From the NCBI GenBank assembly GCA_037447655.1, contig JBBHKE010001261.1, positions 1 to 64,000 of the forward strand: DNA of 64,000 nt. The letters are read 5' to 3'. Positions 33,451 to 44,243 of the stretch are shown here, in pieces. This stretch comes from Zygnema cylindricum. Lineage: Eukaryota > Streptophyta > Zygnematophyceae > Zygnematales > Zygnemataceae. Positions within the stretch are counted from its first letter, which is position 1. Each line of letters starts with the position of its first letter. The translations under genes and the position numbers were made by a program. Under the pieces are notes generated by a model. It ran no database searches and had not been told where the DNA came from. It worked only from the letters and a program-made list of their open reading frames with translations.

Positions 33451-34610
33451 GACAGTGTGCTTTTCTCTCTTCTCCATTCTACCGATGCGGAGAAGCTCCA
33501 AAATATCTTCATCCTCTTTCTCCTCTCCCCCTTCTTCCTCCTCATTCACATTCCAACTTCTAAGTTCTTCCAAATAAGGGCATTCCTCCATATAGTGACC
33601 CGGTTCCCTACAAAATAAGCAAAGCAAACCCCTCCTTTCGAAGCTCCTCCTTCTTTTCCTTTCCGTCTCTTTCCACCAAAGTTACGATAGGGTTTACCTT
33701 TGTTTTTTTTCTTGTCATTACGCTACCGCCAGTCACCATTATTTCTCTCATCACGCTACCGCCTGTCACCACCATTTTTATATCACGCTTTCGCCAATCA
33801 CCACCAGCTCTCGATGCATTCACCATGTCACTTCCCTACGAAGCTCCAAAATGCTTTCCCTCACAAGAATCATCCCAATGGTAATGCTCCAAGTCGATGA
33901 GGAGCCATCTTTTTCCTGCATACGGTTAATTATGTTTTCGTACTCATTTGGGAGTTTCATTATTAGTGTGTTAATCTTTCTCTCCTCAAATTCTACATAC
34001 CCTACACTAGCAAGCTCAACATACAACGCAACAATATCATTTCAAAACTCTATCATGCTACCATTTTTATAAACATAGGCCTTTATTTCATGTTTTACTT
34101 ATTGCTGCCTATATATAGTCTCACTCTTATAAATCTGAATTAGTGTTTCCCATATCTTTGCGGACTTGGTTAAGTTTATAAGAGTGATAGCTATGGACTT
34201 AGACACGTTTCTAAGTATGAGATGTTTTGCTATAATGTTTTTGTATTCCCATATTTTTATGTCATTTTCTTCAGTTTTTGGTTCAGTTATAACCCCTACA
34301 AGTGAAGTTGTAGCCGAGAGCCTAGCTCCCCTCACCATAGGTGTTCCTTTTCCCTTTTCTATTTTTTCCCTCTTCCATGGCAATGATTTTCTCTTCACCT
34401 TCTATTACATCTGATCCCCGGTTGGTTTTCTGGAAAGCCCCAGATGAATCTCCATAGTGAGTTCCACCAAAGCCGGGTGGCCGACATCTCACTTGTCTCG
34501 AAACAATTCCCCACAAGTGTTTTTCGAAAAGCAATCCCTCCATTGTAAATTCCAAATAAGTTAAGTCTGTTCCATCAAACATAGGCACCCTAGATGGTGG
34601 GCCCATAACC
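33358..34610 (-). pseudogene. Copia E gag, broken
   Basis: The minus strand reads MGPPSRVPMFDGTDLTYLEF from within the primer site at 34606. Broken frames then give IWEYKNIIAKHLILRN, INTLIMKLPNEYENIINRMQ and TIGMILVRESILELRR, then the knuckle CLFCREPGHYMEEC (CX2CX4HX4C). The order matches element B residues 9-313. Several frameshifts and stops disable it. The LTR-borne ATG is CTG in this copy, which removes the first of the two in-frame starts. Confidence 0.8.
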
Positions 34611-34948
34611 TAAAATTCTATAGGCTCCAGATCCAAAGAGCTTATCTAGATAGTGTTGACTCCAAGTTTATACAAACCCGAATGATTGACACCCTGACAG
34701 TTAGAACTCCAATACAGATTCACACTTGTGAAAACAAGACCTTCTGTGTGCTCAGTTCCACCACAGAATGCAGTTGACTATCTAAGGGCAACCATGGAGT
34801 TTCTTTTTTCTCTCAGTGACTACGACAAGTTTATAGAGATAGAAGTATTTCCAAGCACCAAGGAAAAACTTTGAAAAACCTTTTAATACTATCAGTCAGA
34901 CATATAGAAAAATACAGACCTAGAAAATACATAAATTTCAACAGGATG

Positions 34949-36624
34949 GTAGGTGTCTTTGGTCACGGGTGTTTTCTCTCCCCCCCCCCTTCTCCTTTGA
35001 GCCGTTCCTGTTGTTTCCTAGTCTTTTCGGCTCTTTCTTTCTCCCACTCTTTTTGCTTGAGTGCGAGTTTTGGTTTGAGTTTCCGGGGGCAGATTTTCCA
35101 CCCGTGGCGTGTTTGCTGGCAATTCAGGCAATTAAACAAAATCATCCTGTCATCAGCCCCCATGGCTCGTTCTGATCCGCTATCAGCCACCTGTTTAACT
35201 TTAAGCTTCCGCAAAGCTTGAAGTTCTTCTTGTTCTTGGTTGCTTAAAGAAGTTTCTCCGACAAATATGGTGAAGTTTGCTCTAGCCTTGCCGGTGACAA
35301 CCTTTTCCCGAGCCTCGTTGTGGACGAAATGGTCGTACAATTTTATGGCCACCGGGGAGATTTCCTTAACCAAGGGATTAATGTCTTAGATTGCCTTCCC
35401 TACAATCGAATTATCTAGAGAAGGTTGCCCCGTAGGTTCGAACGAATTTCAGACAGCGATGAAATATTTGGTTGCCATTGCAGGAAGGTCAATAGTTGAC
35501 AGTTTTGTCTCCTATAAGAGGCTGGAGAGCCTTTTTAAAAGTGTTTGCGGGGTCTCATTTTTCAAACATCGGAATTCCGTGAACTTTTTAATGGTGGACT
35601 TGTTCCTCTCGGTGTAGAGGAGTCTCCATCTGTTAAGCAGAGTAGTAAAAGGGTAAGGAATTGCGACCTTGCGAGTTGCAGCCTGGGCTGCCTGAATGGC
35701 TTGCAGATGATTGACATAGGCGGTTCCCTGTGCTTGTAGTTTCATGTCTGCTGTAAAGGTGTGCTTGTAGTTTCATGTCTGGTGTAAAGGTGGAAGACAC
35801 AGGGGTCTCCCCTGCCGCAGCCAAGTCAGCCTCCGCTTGTAAAATCGCCGCATCGAGAGCTGGATCCGAGATCTTGATGCTATGAGCCATCAAGAGTGGC
35901 TGTCCCTCCTTGTAGTCTGCCAACGCCCTTCCAAAAAGGTAGTTGACCATCATAGGAAAAAAGGAGGTTTCATAATCATCTGGAATGGCCCCTCCCCTGT
36001 ATTTGTTGATTTCAGATTGTGTGAAAGATTTCTACAGCAACTCAAAATCAGAAAAGGCGATCCCCGAGCTATCTCTGGTGAAGATCTTGACGTCCCCCAT
36101 TTCCTTTTCCTCCTCTGCAAGGTTGGTGCACTCTGGAGAGGCTGGTTTGGTGGGGCTGATAAACTAAGCCGGTGAAATTGCTCTGGGATCTGCCCCTTCT
36201 AGATTTAAACCTGTTTCTCCTCTGGGTGAAACAGATGGGACCCCCCCCCCCCCCCACTGAGGATGGTCTTGCTGTCAAAGGAGGTGTAGAATCTCTTACT
36301 CCTCTATATCCAGGAGAGTATGGTTCCTCTCTTAGAACTGTCTCCAACGATAGGATATGGAGACGAGGTCTGTTCAGAGGTGTTGGTGGAATGGACGGTG
36401 GCAGAGACGGGGATAGAGACTACTGGGGCCCGGTTGGATAAGGCGTGTGTCTCTGTGTTCGCCTTTTTGGATGTCTCGAGAGGTGGAGTTCTGGAGCTGG
36501 TGGAAAGAGAACGCTTCTGAGGAGGGGAGTAGGCGGGAAAGTCGTATTTGTAGGGTAACTCAGGTGGGTTAGGTGACCCACGGACTGCTGCAGCAAGAGA
36601 ATAAGAGGGCGAAGGAGAGGAGGA
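34949..36624 (-). pseudogene. Element F gag, middle part with zinc knuckle
   Basis: Minus-strand frames from about 35953 to 34963 give an alanine-rich, alpha-helical-looking segment (AAILQAEADLAAAGET), a segment with KKFTEFRCLKNETPQTLLKRL typical of retroelement capsid regions, then CLNCQQTRHGWKIC (about 35130-35089), a CX2CX4HX4C nucleic-acid-binding knuckle, followed by a K/E/R-rich tail. It is broken by frameshifts. The right part (36000-36620) is P/S/T-rich and poorly conserved. The sequence continues at 42942 and 49664 beyond the D and A insertions. Confidence 0.65.
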
Positions 36625-36821
36625 TGTTGAAAATAAGTATTTTCTAGGTCTAAATTAGATAAAAAATGAAGAGAGCACAAGCAGTCTCTCTCCACCTCTC
36701 TCTCCATCCCCTATACTTGTTGTAGTCAATGAAGGAGAGAGAGAGAGAGAGTAGTGGAGCCATGGCTGCCTCAGCTCAACTTGTGCAGGACTAAAGAGTG
36801 ACCTTAGTCACTCTCAACAAA

Positions 36822-36895
36822 AGGTTCGTCCGGCATGACTCGAACCCCCGACCGGCAGAGGATGGCGTAGCCGTCAGCTCTAACCGGTCTATCGT
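36822..36895 (-). other. tRNA-like module, antisense in the D LTR
   Basis: The reverse strand reads ACCGGTTAGAGCTGACGGCT (D-arm/box A-like), CCATCCTCTGCCGGTC, then GGGGGTTCGAGTCATGC (T-arm/box B) and CCGGAC. The copy in the 3' LTR is at about 42149-42226. It is the most tRNA-like of the modules in primary sequence, but the T-stem does not fully pair. Confidence 0.6.
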
Positions 36896-37589
36896 AGAAG
36901 TTTGCTAGAGTATATAAGGTTTGATAAATACTTAAATAGTGTTACGGTAGTTAAATACAGACATAAGTACATGGAGCGGATTAAATACAGTACGAATATG
37001 ATTCCGCACGAAATATGATTCCGCACGAAACAAATGAATCAGACATTTATTTTGAGGGTTGAGATCAAATACGAAATTCTATCCTACGACGCACGTCATC
37101 GCCGCGATCCCGGAATGGTCACTTTGGCATTTAGTGACGTGGCATGAACTAGCGCCACGTGGAGACATAACATTCGGTCGCGGGAATTCCGACGAACGTA
37201 CGGACGAGTGAAAAGTGGACACGCGTCCACTTAATATCCTTGTCGTACATAGGCCATACAAAAGGTATACAGGCAGTAGTACTTTTTGGTACAGTACAGT
37301 ATTGTGATTGGTATGTACTTCAGTAGATAGGAGTTATTAGAGGGAATCAGGATTTTGGTAGGCAATCACCTCTCTCTTTGAGAGTTTGTACAAATTGGCA
37401 TTTTTATTGCCTCAGAACTTATTGCCTGGTTGGGCGTTTTTACAGATTCTTTTTCCTACGGACTTAGGGGAGCCCAAGCTGCACAAGGGTGCAGTCAAGG
37501 TGTTTGCTTGTGTGATTGGGTAGCAGTGGTTGCTATTGAAAGTTGGTTAGTTAGTAACTATCTAGAGGCTTCTTAAATTCTGTAGTCCA

Positions 37590-40500
37590 ATGGAGGACAC
37601 AAAATTGCAGGTTATGGGCCCACCCTCTAGGGTGCCCATCTTCAATGGATCGGGGTTTATCTATTGGGAAGCCATGATGAGAGGGGCTTTGTGTGAAAAA
37701 CGATACTGGAGTATTGTTAGTGGACAAGTGAAACTTCCACCTCAAGGAACACCACCGGGATTTGGTGGAATAAGGTTTTTTGTACCAACAACAGATGCAG
37801 CAAAGGAGGCAGATGATGGGGACAACAATGTGTCTGAAAAGGGGAAAGAAAAGGAGACACCTCTTACTCCTATTGCTCCTATTCCCACGACACCCGGAGC
37901 GGCGATCGTGAAGACCGTGGAGACCGACACTTAAATGTGGGAAGACACCAACATGGCTGCCAAGAACTTCATTCTCAGACACCTCACACATGCTTTGGCA
38001 ACTCCTCGCCTTCATGTTTACAAGGCCGAGGAGTTGTGGGTGAGTTTGATAGAGATCTATAGAGCATGTACAATTCAAGAGCTTTAGTTGGCAGAACAAA
38101 AGTTGGGAAATTATACTTACAAAGGGGGAAAGATGTTAGACTACTACAATGATCTTTCTTGTTTGTATATAGAGTGGAGAGTGCCGGGTAGACAGATACA
38201 ATGAAGATGAAGGTTAACACTCTCATCATGAAAATACCCGCCGAGTATAAGAATATAGTGTTCAAAGTACAAGAAATAACTGATAGTTCATAGAAGTGGA
38301 ATACAGTGGTCCGCATGATAGTTGTGTAAGAGAACACGATTGAAATCAGGATAGGAGGAAAGAGCATTCAAGCTCTAACCGCCGAAGGGGACAAGTAGAA
38401 ACCGGACCCGCAAAAACCATACAAAGGAGAAAGAGTTCAGCCGAGAATACCGAGGCCCCCAAATAGCCTATGTCATTTTTGCAAAAAGTCGAACACTTTA
38501 TCACGGATTGTGTCAAGCTATCGGAGCTGAGGCTCCAAGAGAACTATGGAGAAGGTTCTTCCGGAGGGAAGAAAAAGACACTTTTGATCACAAAGGTGAC
38601 AGAGAGATCGAGGACGAGTCCTCTGAGGAGGATGGGGAACTTCTTCTTAACGAGAGTCTAGAGGAGAAGGAGATCCCTTAGAGACAAATGTGTGCCCTTG
38701 GAGCAATTCGGGAAGCTCCAGAGGAAAGATGGATCATCAACTTAGGTGCATCCATGGATATGTGTCGTGACAAGGACCTCTTCACTAAGCTAAGGAAAAT
38801 CCCTACTATAGAAATAGAGTATGGGGATGGGAGAGTGGTTACTACAGATCTAGTGGGATCAGTAGATCTGAAAGTCTTAGTAGAGGATAAGACTTCTAAA
38901 CTCACTTTCTCAGATGTGCTCTATATTCCTGAGCTGAGTAAAAATCTTGTCTCTACATCTGTGTTAAATGACAAAGAGTTTGATATCTTCACTAGAAAAG
39001 GAGTCTTTACAGCTAAGCATGGGGATGAAGTTTACTTCACTGTAGATAAGGGAAGCCAAGGAACATTTAGGCTTAACCTGAGTAATGAAAAGAAGAATGC
39101 TTACTATGTTAGTGTACCAAAATTGATGATTTGGCATAAGCGATTGGGGCATGTGAATTTTGATAGGTTGAGGGAAATCAAAAAAACTTGGTGAAGTAGA
39201 AGGCATTCAGTTCACTTATAATGAAATGGTGAATGATTCTAGTGGTTGTGCCCAAGGTAAAGCTCACAAACTTCCTTTCCCTAAAGCCGCCACATATAGG
39301 GGAGAAAAGGTACTAGATTTGATCCACACAGATATCTGGGGACCAGCAAGGGTACCATCACTAGGAGGGAAGAGGTATATGTTGACAATTACTAATGACT
39401 AGGCCAGATATTCTAGAGTCTACTTCCTAAGATCCAAGTCTGAAACACCAACTTACTTCAAAGAATATAAAGCCTAGAGTGAGAAGTTGCATGGAACCCC
39501 CAATAAAAGAATAAGGAGTGATAACGGGGGAGAATATAACTCTTACCAGTTTGAGGAATACTTGAGAGATGAGGGAGTTTAGCACCAAAAAGTTGTACCA
39601 CATAATCCACATCAAAATGTAGCTGAGAGGTTAAACCGAACACGAAGAGATAGTGTAAGCAATATGTTGGATGACAAGAAAATATGAAAGAGATTTTGGG
39701 CAGAAGCCATGAACTGTGCCAACTATATTAAGAATAGAGTCCTTACCTCAGCAGTCAAAGGTATGACACCTTATGAGAGATGGGTTGGAAAGAAATCGGA
39801 TATCTCTCACCTTAAAGTATTTGGTAGCCAAGTTTACATACTAGATACGGATAATAAAAACTGCAAACTTGATGCTAAGGGAAAACCCTGATATTTTGTA
39901 GGATATGATGAGGATGTCAAGGGACATAGAGTATATGTCTTAGCAAAGCAAGATATCTTTTTGCTCAAACACCTAGTTGTCATCGATGAAGGAAAGTCAA
40001 TTGACCCCTTCAAATATACCAAAAAGATAAGAATCAGGTTTGAGTCCGAAAGTGAACTCTGTTTTTCTAGAAAAGGACATGAGTGAGACAGTGATTGCAG
40101 ATTCAGCGGAGATTTAAGAAAAAGGAAAGTTACCGGATACCTCACATATTCCTATGGACTTGGAGGAGACAGAAGTGGAGAAACCGGACCCAACTTCCGT
40201 GGTTAAAGGAGACGATAAAACAGTAAGGAGAAACCGAAAAATTCCCTCTATTCCAACCTCAGAGTTTGATGGAGGAAGAAGGAGCAGCAAAAGGATACAA
40301 GAGAAACAAGTTGCTCGTAAGGTAACAAAGCTATCTCATCCTGAAGAGCCTCAGTCATACTTAGAGGCAGTGAACAGCGCAAAAAAAGACAGATGGATTA
40401 GAGCCATAAATGATGAGATGGCTTCCATCATGGAAGCAAATACTTGGGAGCTAGCAGATTGTCTTCCAGACAGAAAAACTATTGGCTGTAAATGGGTATT

Positions 40501-41875
40501 TAAACAAAAACTGAACCTAGATAATACCATTGAAAGATATAAGGCTCGTTTGGTAGCAAATGGGTTCACCCAAAAGGAGGGGATTGACTATGAGGAGACG
40601 TTTGCTCCAGTTGTTCGGTTCCCATCAGTAAGGATTCTCCTTAGTCTGGCAGCAGCGGATGACATGGAAATACATCAAATGGACATTAAGACCGCTTTCC
40701 TCAATGGTGAGTTAGTGGAAGAAATCTTCATGCGGCAACCGGAAGGGTTTGTGGAGAATGAGGAAGAGAGCAAAGTTTGTAGGCTGATAAAGTCATTATA
40801 TGGACTTAAGCAGGCTCCCCGACAGTGGAATAAGAAACTAGATGAGTTTCTTACTAGTCTAGGATATATTCGGGTCAGCTCTGACCATTCTATCTATATG
40901 TTTGAAGATGAGGATGGTGTGATTTTTATTGCAATTTATGTGGATGATCTGCTGGTGTTAAGTAAATCTTTGGAAAAGATCAATAAGTTAAAGAAATATC
41001 TTAGAAGCAAATTTGACATGAAGGATTTAGGGGAGGCAAGATATATATTTGGGGATCCAAACGGAAAGAGATAGGGGGAAAAAGATCGTTAGACTCACTC
41101 ACAAAGAAGCAATAGGAAATATGCTTGAGAAATTCTAGATGGAGAGAGCAAACAGTTGTACCACTCCCATGGACTTGAAAAAAGTAAGTGATGGGAGTGT
41201 AGAAGGAGTGATAATCTTAGATGATCAGATGAGTCCAGAGGAGAGAGAGTTAATAAAGTCTATTTCTTACAAACAGGTCGTAGGAAGATTGATAAACTTT
41301 ATGAACTATATATGACCGAACATAGCGGCAGCAGTACAATTCCTCAGTAGGAGTCTTAATGATCCTAGAAAGAGGGATAGGGAGGTTGCCAAGAGAATCA
41401 TGAGATATCGGGTAGAAACCAGAGAGTTGTGGATGCATTTGGGAAGAGAGCACACTGATATCACCACTTGGAGTGATGCGAGTAATGGGGATGCACATAT
41501 AAGAAGATGCACTTCTGGATATGTTCTGTATGTGGGTGAAGGTGATTGCTGTTGGAACAATAAGCAACAAAAGGTGGTTGCTCAGTCTACTATGGAGGCT
41601 GAGTATATGGCCTCTTGTTCTGTTGTAAAAGAATTTATGTGGGTCAAGTCATTATTGTAACAACTGGGGTATATGAAGGAGGGAGTGTATGAAGTCTTTT
41701 GCAATAATCAAGCTGCAATTGCAATTGCAGCCAATCCAAAACATCATTTCAAAGCTAAACATATGGACATAAGATTGAGCTTCGTGAGAGAAAAAGTTGA
41801 AAATATAATTTTAAATCTTGTGTATAGACTTGATGAAGAAATGGTGGCTGACATGATGACCTAACCTGTGCCCTC
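37590..41875 (+). pseudogene. Copia D gag-pol, many stops
   Basis: It begins MEDTKLQVMGPPSRVPIFNG with the ATG inside the LTR. A stop follows TVETDT at 37934. Later pieces: protease/linker and integrase N-terminus with HKRLGHVNFDRLREIKK (38688-39194), integrase core fragments (about 39240-39700), the integrase tail (39709-39891), reverse transcriptase with MDIKTAFLNGELVEEIFMRQ and YVDDLLVLSK (40154-41074), RNase H with WSDASNGD and STMEAEYMAS (41400-41660), and CNNQAAIAIAANPKHHFKAK (41673-41864). Many point stops (TAG/TGA) and frameshifts make it non-functional. It is closest to elements C and B. Confidence 0.9.
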
Positions 41876-42941
41876 TCCTAAACTAAATATTGTACGGAAA
41901 AATGCGGGTTGAAAGAAAAATTAAAACTAGACTAGAAAATAAGGGGAATGTTGAAAATAGGTATTTTCTAGGTCTAAATTAGATAAAAAGTGAAGAGAGC
42001 GCAAGCAGTTTGTCTCCACCTCTCTCTCTCCATCCCCTATACTTGTTGTAATCACTAAAGGAGAAAGAGAGAGAGAGTAGTGAAGCCATGGCTGCCTCAG
42101 CTCCACTTGCGCAGGACTAAAGAGTGACCTATGTCACTCTCAACAAAAGGTTGAGTCCGGCAGAACTCGAACCCCCGACCGGCAGAGGATGGCGTAGACG
42201 TTAGCTCTAACTGGTCTCTCGTAGAAGTTCGCTAGAGTATATATGGTTTGATAAATACTTAAACAGTGTTACGGTAGTTATTCGGATTAACGGAAATACA
42301 GACATAAGTACATGGAGCGGATTAAATACAGTACGAATATGATTCCGCACGAAACAAATGAATCAAACATTTGTTTAGACGATTAAGATCAAATACGAAA
42401 TTCTATCTACGGTGCACGTCATCGCCAAGATCCCAAAATGGTCACTTTGGCATTTAGTGACGTGGCATGACCTGGCGCCATGTGGAAAGATAACATTCGG
42501 TCGCGAGAATTCCGAGGAACGTACGGACAAGTAAAAAGTGGACACGCGGTCGCTTAATAGCCTTGTCCTACATAGACTGTACAAAAGGTACACCGGCAGT
42601 AGTAATTTTTGGTACAGTACAGTATTCTAATTGGTCCGTACTTCAGTAGATAGGAGTTATCAGAGGGAATCAGGACTTGGTAAATTTTGGTAGGCAGTCA
42701 CCTCTCTCTTTGTGAGTTTGTACAAATTGGCATTTTTATTGCCTCATAACTTATTGCCTTGTTGGGCGTTTTCAGAGATTCTTTTTCCTACAGACTCAGG
42801 GGAGTCCAAGCTGCACAAAGGTGCAATTAGATTGTCTGTTTATGTGCTTGGATAGTAGTGGTTGCCATTGATAGTGGGTTAGTTAATAATTATCTAGATG
42901 CTTCCAGAATTCTGTAGTCCAATGGAATACACAGAATTGCA

Positions 42942-43214
42942 GAGGCGTGAGGTGATGATGGTGGAGATTGTCAAGCAAGAGAAGCGAGAGGAGTGGATGG
43001 CCTCAAGGGAATGTGAATCCTTTTATCAAGTAGTAATACCACCAAGGCTTCCACTGCTAAAGCGTCCTCCACCGAAATTACAATTTACGCTCCACGAGAA
43101 GAAGCATCAATGTCAAGAAGTATAGCTGCACCCAAACCCTTCTCATTAGGTCTTCTGGTTTCACCCCCTTCCCGATGAAAAGGGGTATCCAGGTTTGTCT
43201 CCGAGGGAGGCATC
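42942..43214 (-). pseudogene. Element F gag piece between copia D and A
   Basis: This 273-bp host piece is bounded by the D target duplication on the left and the A duplication GCATC (43210-43214) on the right. It has no domain of its own. Its place between 36624 and 49664 puts it in the N-terminal half of gag. Confidence 0.6.
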
Positions 43215-43423
43215 TGTAGAAACTAATGGTTTTATTAGTATTTTCTAGGTCTGAAAAGAAATATAGAAGTCGAGGCAGTCTATCTCTAACTTCTCTCTCC
43301 AACTCTCAAACTTGTCGCAGTCACTGAGAAATTTGAGAGGAAGCTAGAGCCATGGCTACCTTGGCTATCCTGAGGTTTACAGGAATTTTATATTAGGGTT
43401 TATATATTTAATTAAAATGTATG

Positions 43424-43508
43424 TGCCGGCGGCAGGATTTGATCCTTGTACCTGCCGGCCGGCAGACACAATGTAGCCGGTAGCCTTAGCCGTTTCATCT
43501 AGCGGTAG
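43424..43508 (-). other. tRNA-like module, antisense in the A LTR
   Basis: The reverse strand reads AGATGAAACGGCTAAGGCTA (box A-like), CCGGCTACATTGTG, CTGCCGGCCGGCAG and GGATCAAATCCTGCC (box B). The copy in the 3' LTR is at 48824-48908. It is flanked by a GC-rich self-complementary CTGCCGGCCGGCAG. Confidence 0.55.
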
Positions 43509-44104
43509 TGTTACCTAGCATATAGTTTGATAATTATTTAGATATGTATACAAGCGATAAACCATTTAACTAGAATTAATTACGGGATACATAGATCCAG
43601 TAATATGTAATGTACGACTTACGGTACGGACATAAATCAGTTCCGCGCATTTGTTTTGTAAATGAAACAAATACCGCGCATGTATTTATTACGGCTACGA
43701 TTAAAGCCGAATTTAATCGGACGGCCGGAATTAGCGCCGAGATCGCGGAGGAAGATTTCGGCGGTTTGTGGCCATCGCCACATCGGATGACGCGTGGCAA
43801 AATTCCGTTGGATTGTGGAAACTCCGGAGATTATGGCACCGAATCCGGATTTGACATGTGTCGACATTTTGGCCATGTCGTACAATATCCGTACATAAAG
43901 TACACCGACAGCTGTACTTTTGCGTACGGAACTCAATTCTGATTGGTTCCGTACATCAGTAGATAGAGTCTGTGAGAGAGATAGGACTTAGAAAAATTAG
44001 AAGATAGGACCCTCTCTCCCAGAGAGCTTCTGTACAAAAGGTCAACTTTGACCCTCCATAACTTACTGCTCAGGGGAGCAAATTCAGAGATTCTTTTTGC
44101 TATC

Positions 44105-44170
44105 GACTCAGGGGAGTCTTGTCTTCACAGGGGTGAAGTTGGTCAGAGTTTTTGTCTGCCAGGGTGGCAG
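44105..44170 (+). promoter_or_regulatory. Three consecutive AGGG-loop hairpins in the LTR leader end
   Basis: GACTC-AGGG-GAGTC (44105-44118), CTTCAC-AGGG-GTGAAG (44123-44138) and CTGCC-AGGGT-GGCAG (44156-44170). The same trio is in the 3' LTR (49505-49570) and in B (56983-57048 and 62384-62449, inverted). D, C and E keep the first two with compensatory changes. The position, ~90 nt before the primer site, is that of a genomic RNA leader. A packaging or dimerisation role is an inference. Confidence 0.6.
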
Positions 44171-44243
44171 TTATTTTTGCTTAAACACAAAGGGGTCAGG
44201 ATTATCCTAGAGGCTTCTTGGAAGCTGTCCGCTCTGAGGACTT

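Larger units (their letters stand above)
29646..34943 (-). mobile_element. Copia element E (minus strand), internally deleted, inserted in F
   Basis: Left (3') LTR 29646-30918 (1273 bp) and right (5') LTR 34611-34943 (333 bp). The right LTR lacks about 930 bp of its middle but shares both ends. Flanking 5-mers GGACG (29641-29645) and GGATG (34944-34948) differ by one base. The primer site GGTTATGGGCCCACC (minus, 34610-34596) is intact. The interior holds broken gag (34606-33358), an unrelated ~1.65-kb insert (about 31800-33450) and a 287-codon deletion-derived pol ORF (31795-30932). LTR divergence indicates an older insertion than A or B. Confidence 0.85.
36625..42941 (+). mobile_element. Copia element D (plus strand), degenerate, inserted in F gag
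   Basis: LTRs 36625-37609 (985 bp) and 41949-42941 (993 bp) begin TGTTGAAAATA and end AATTGCA. They differ at several percent of positions, so this is the oldest dated copia here apart from E. Flanking 5-mers GAGGA and GAGGC match in four bases. The primer site GGTTATGGGCCCACC (37610-37624) is intact. The polypurine tract AAAATAAGGGGAA precedes the 3' LTR. Confidence 0.9.

Noticed and set aside
43610-43942. 110- and 99-codon frames on opposite strands, repeated at 49010, 57211 and 62612.
   Set aside because: They lie wholly inside the A/B LTRs, so their conservation only reflects LTR copies. Both strands are open together and neither has a domain or matches the LTRs of D, C or E.
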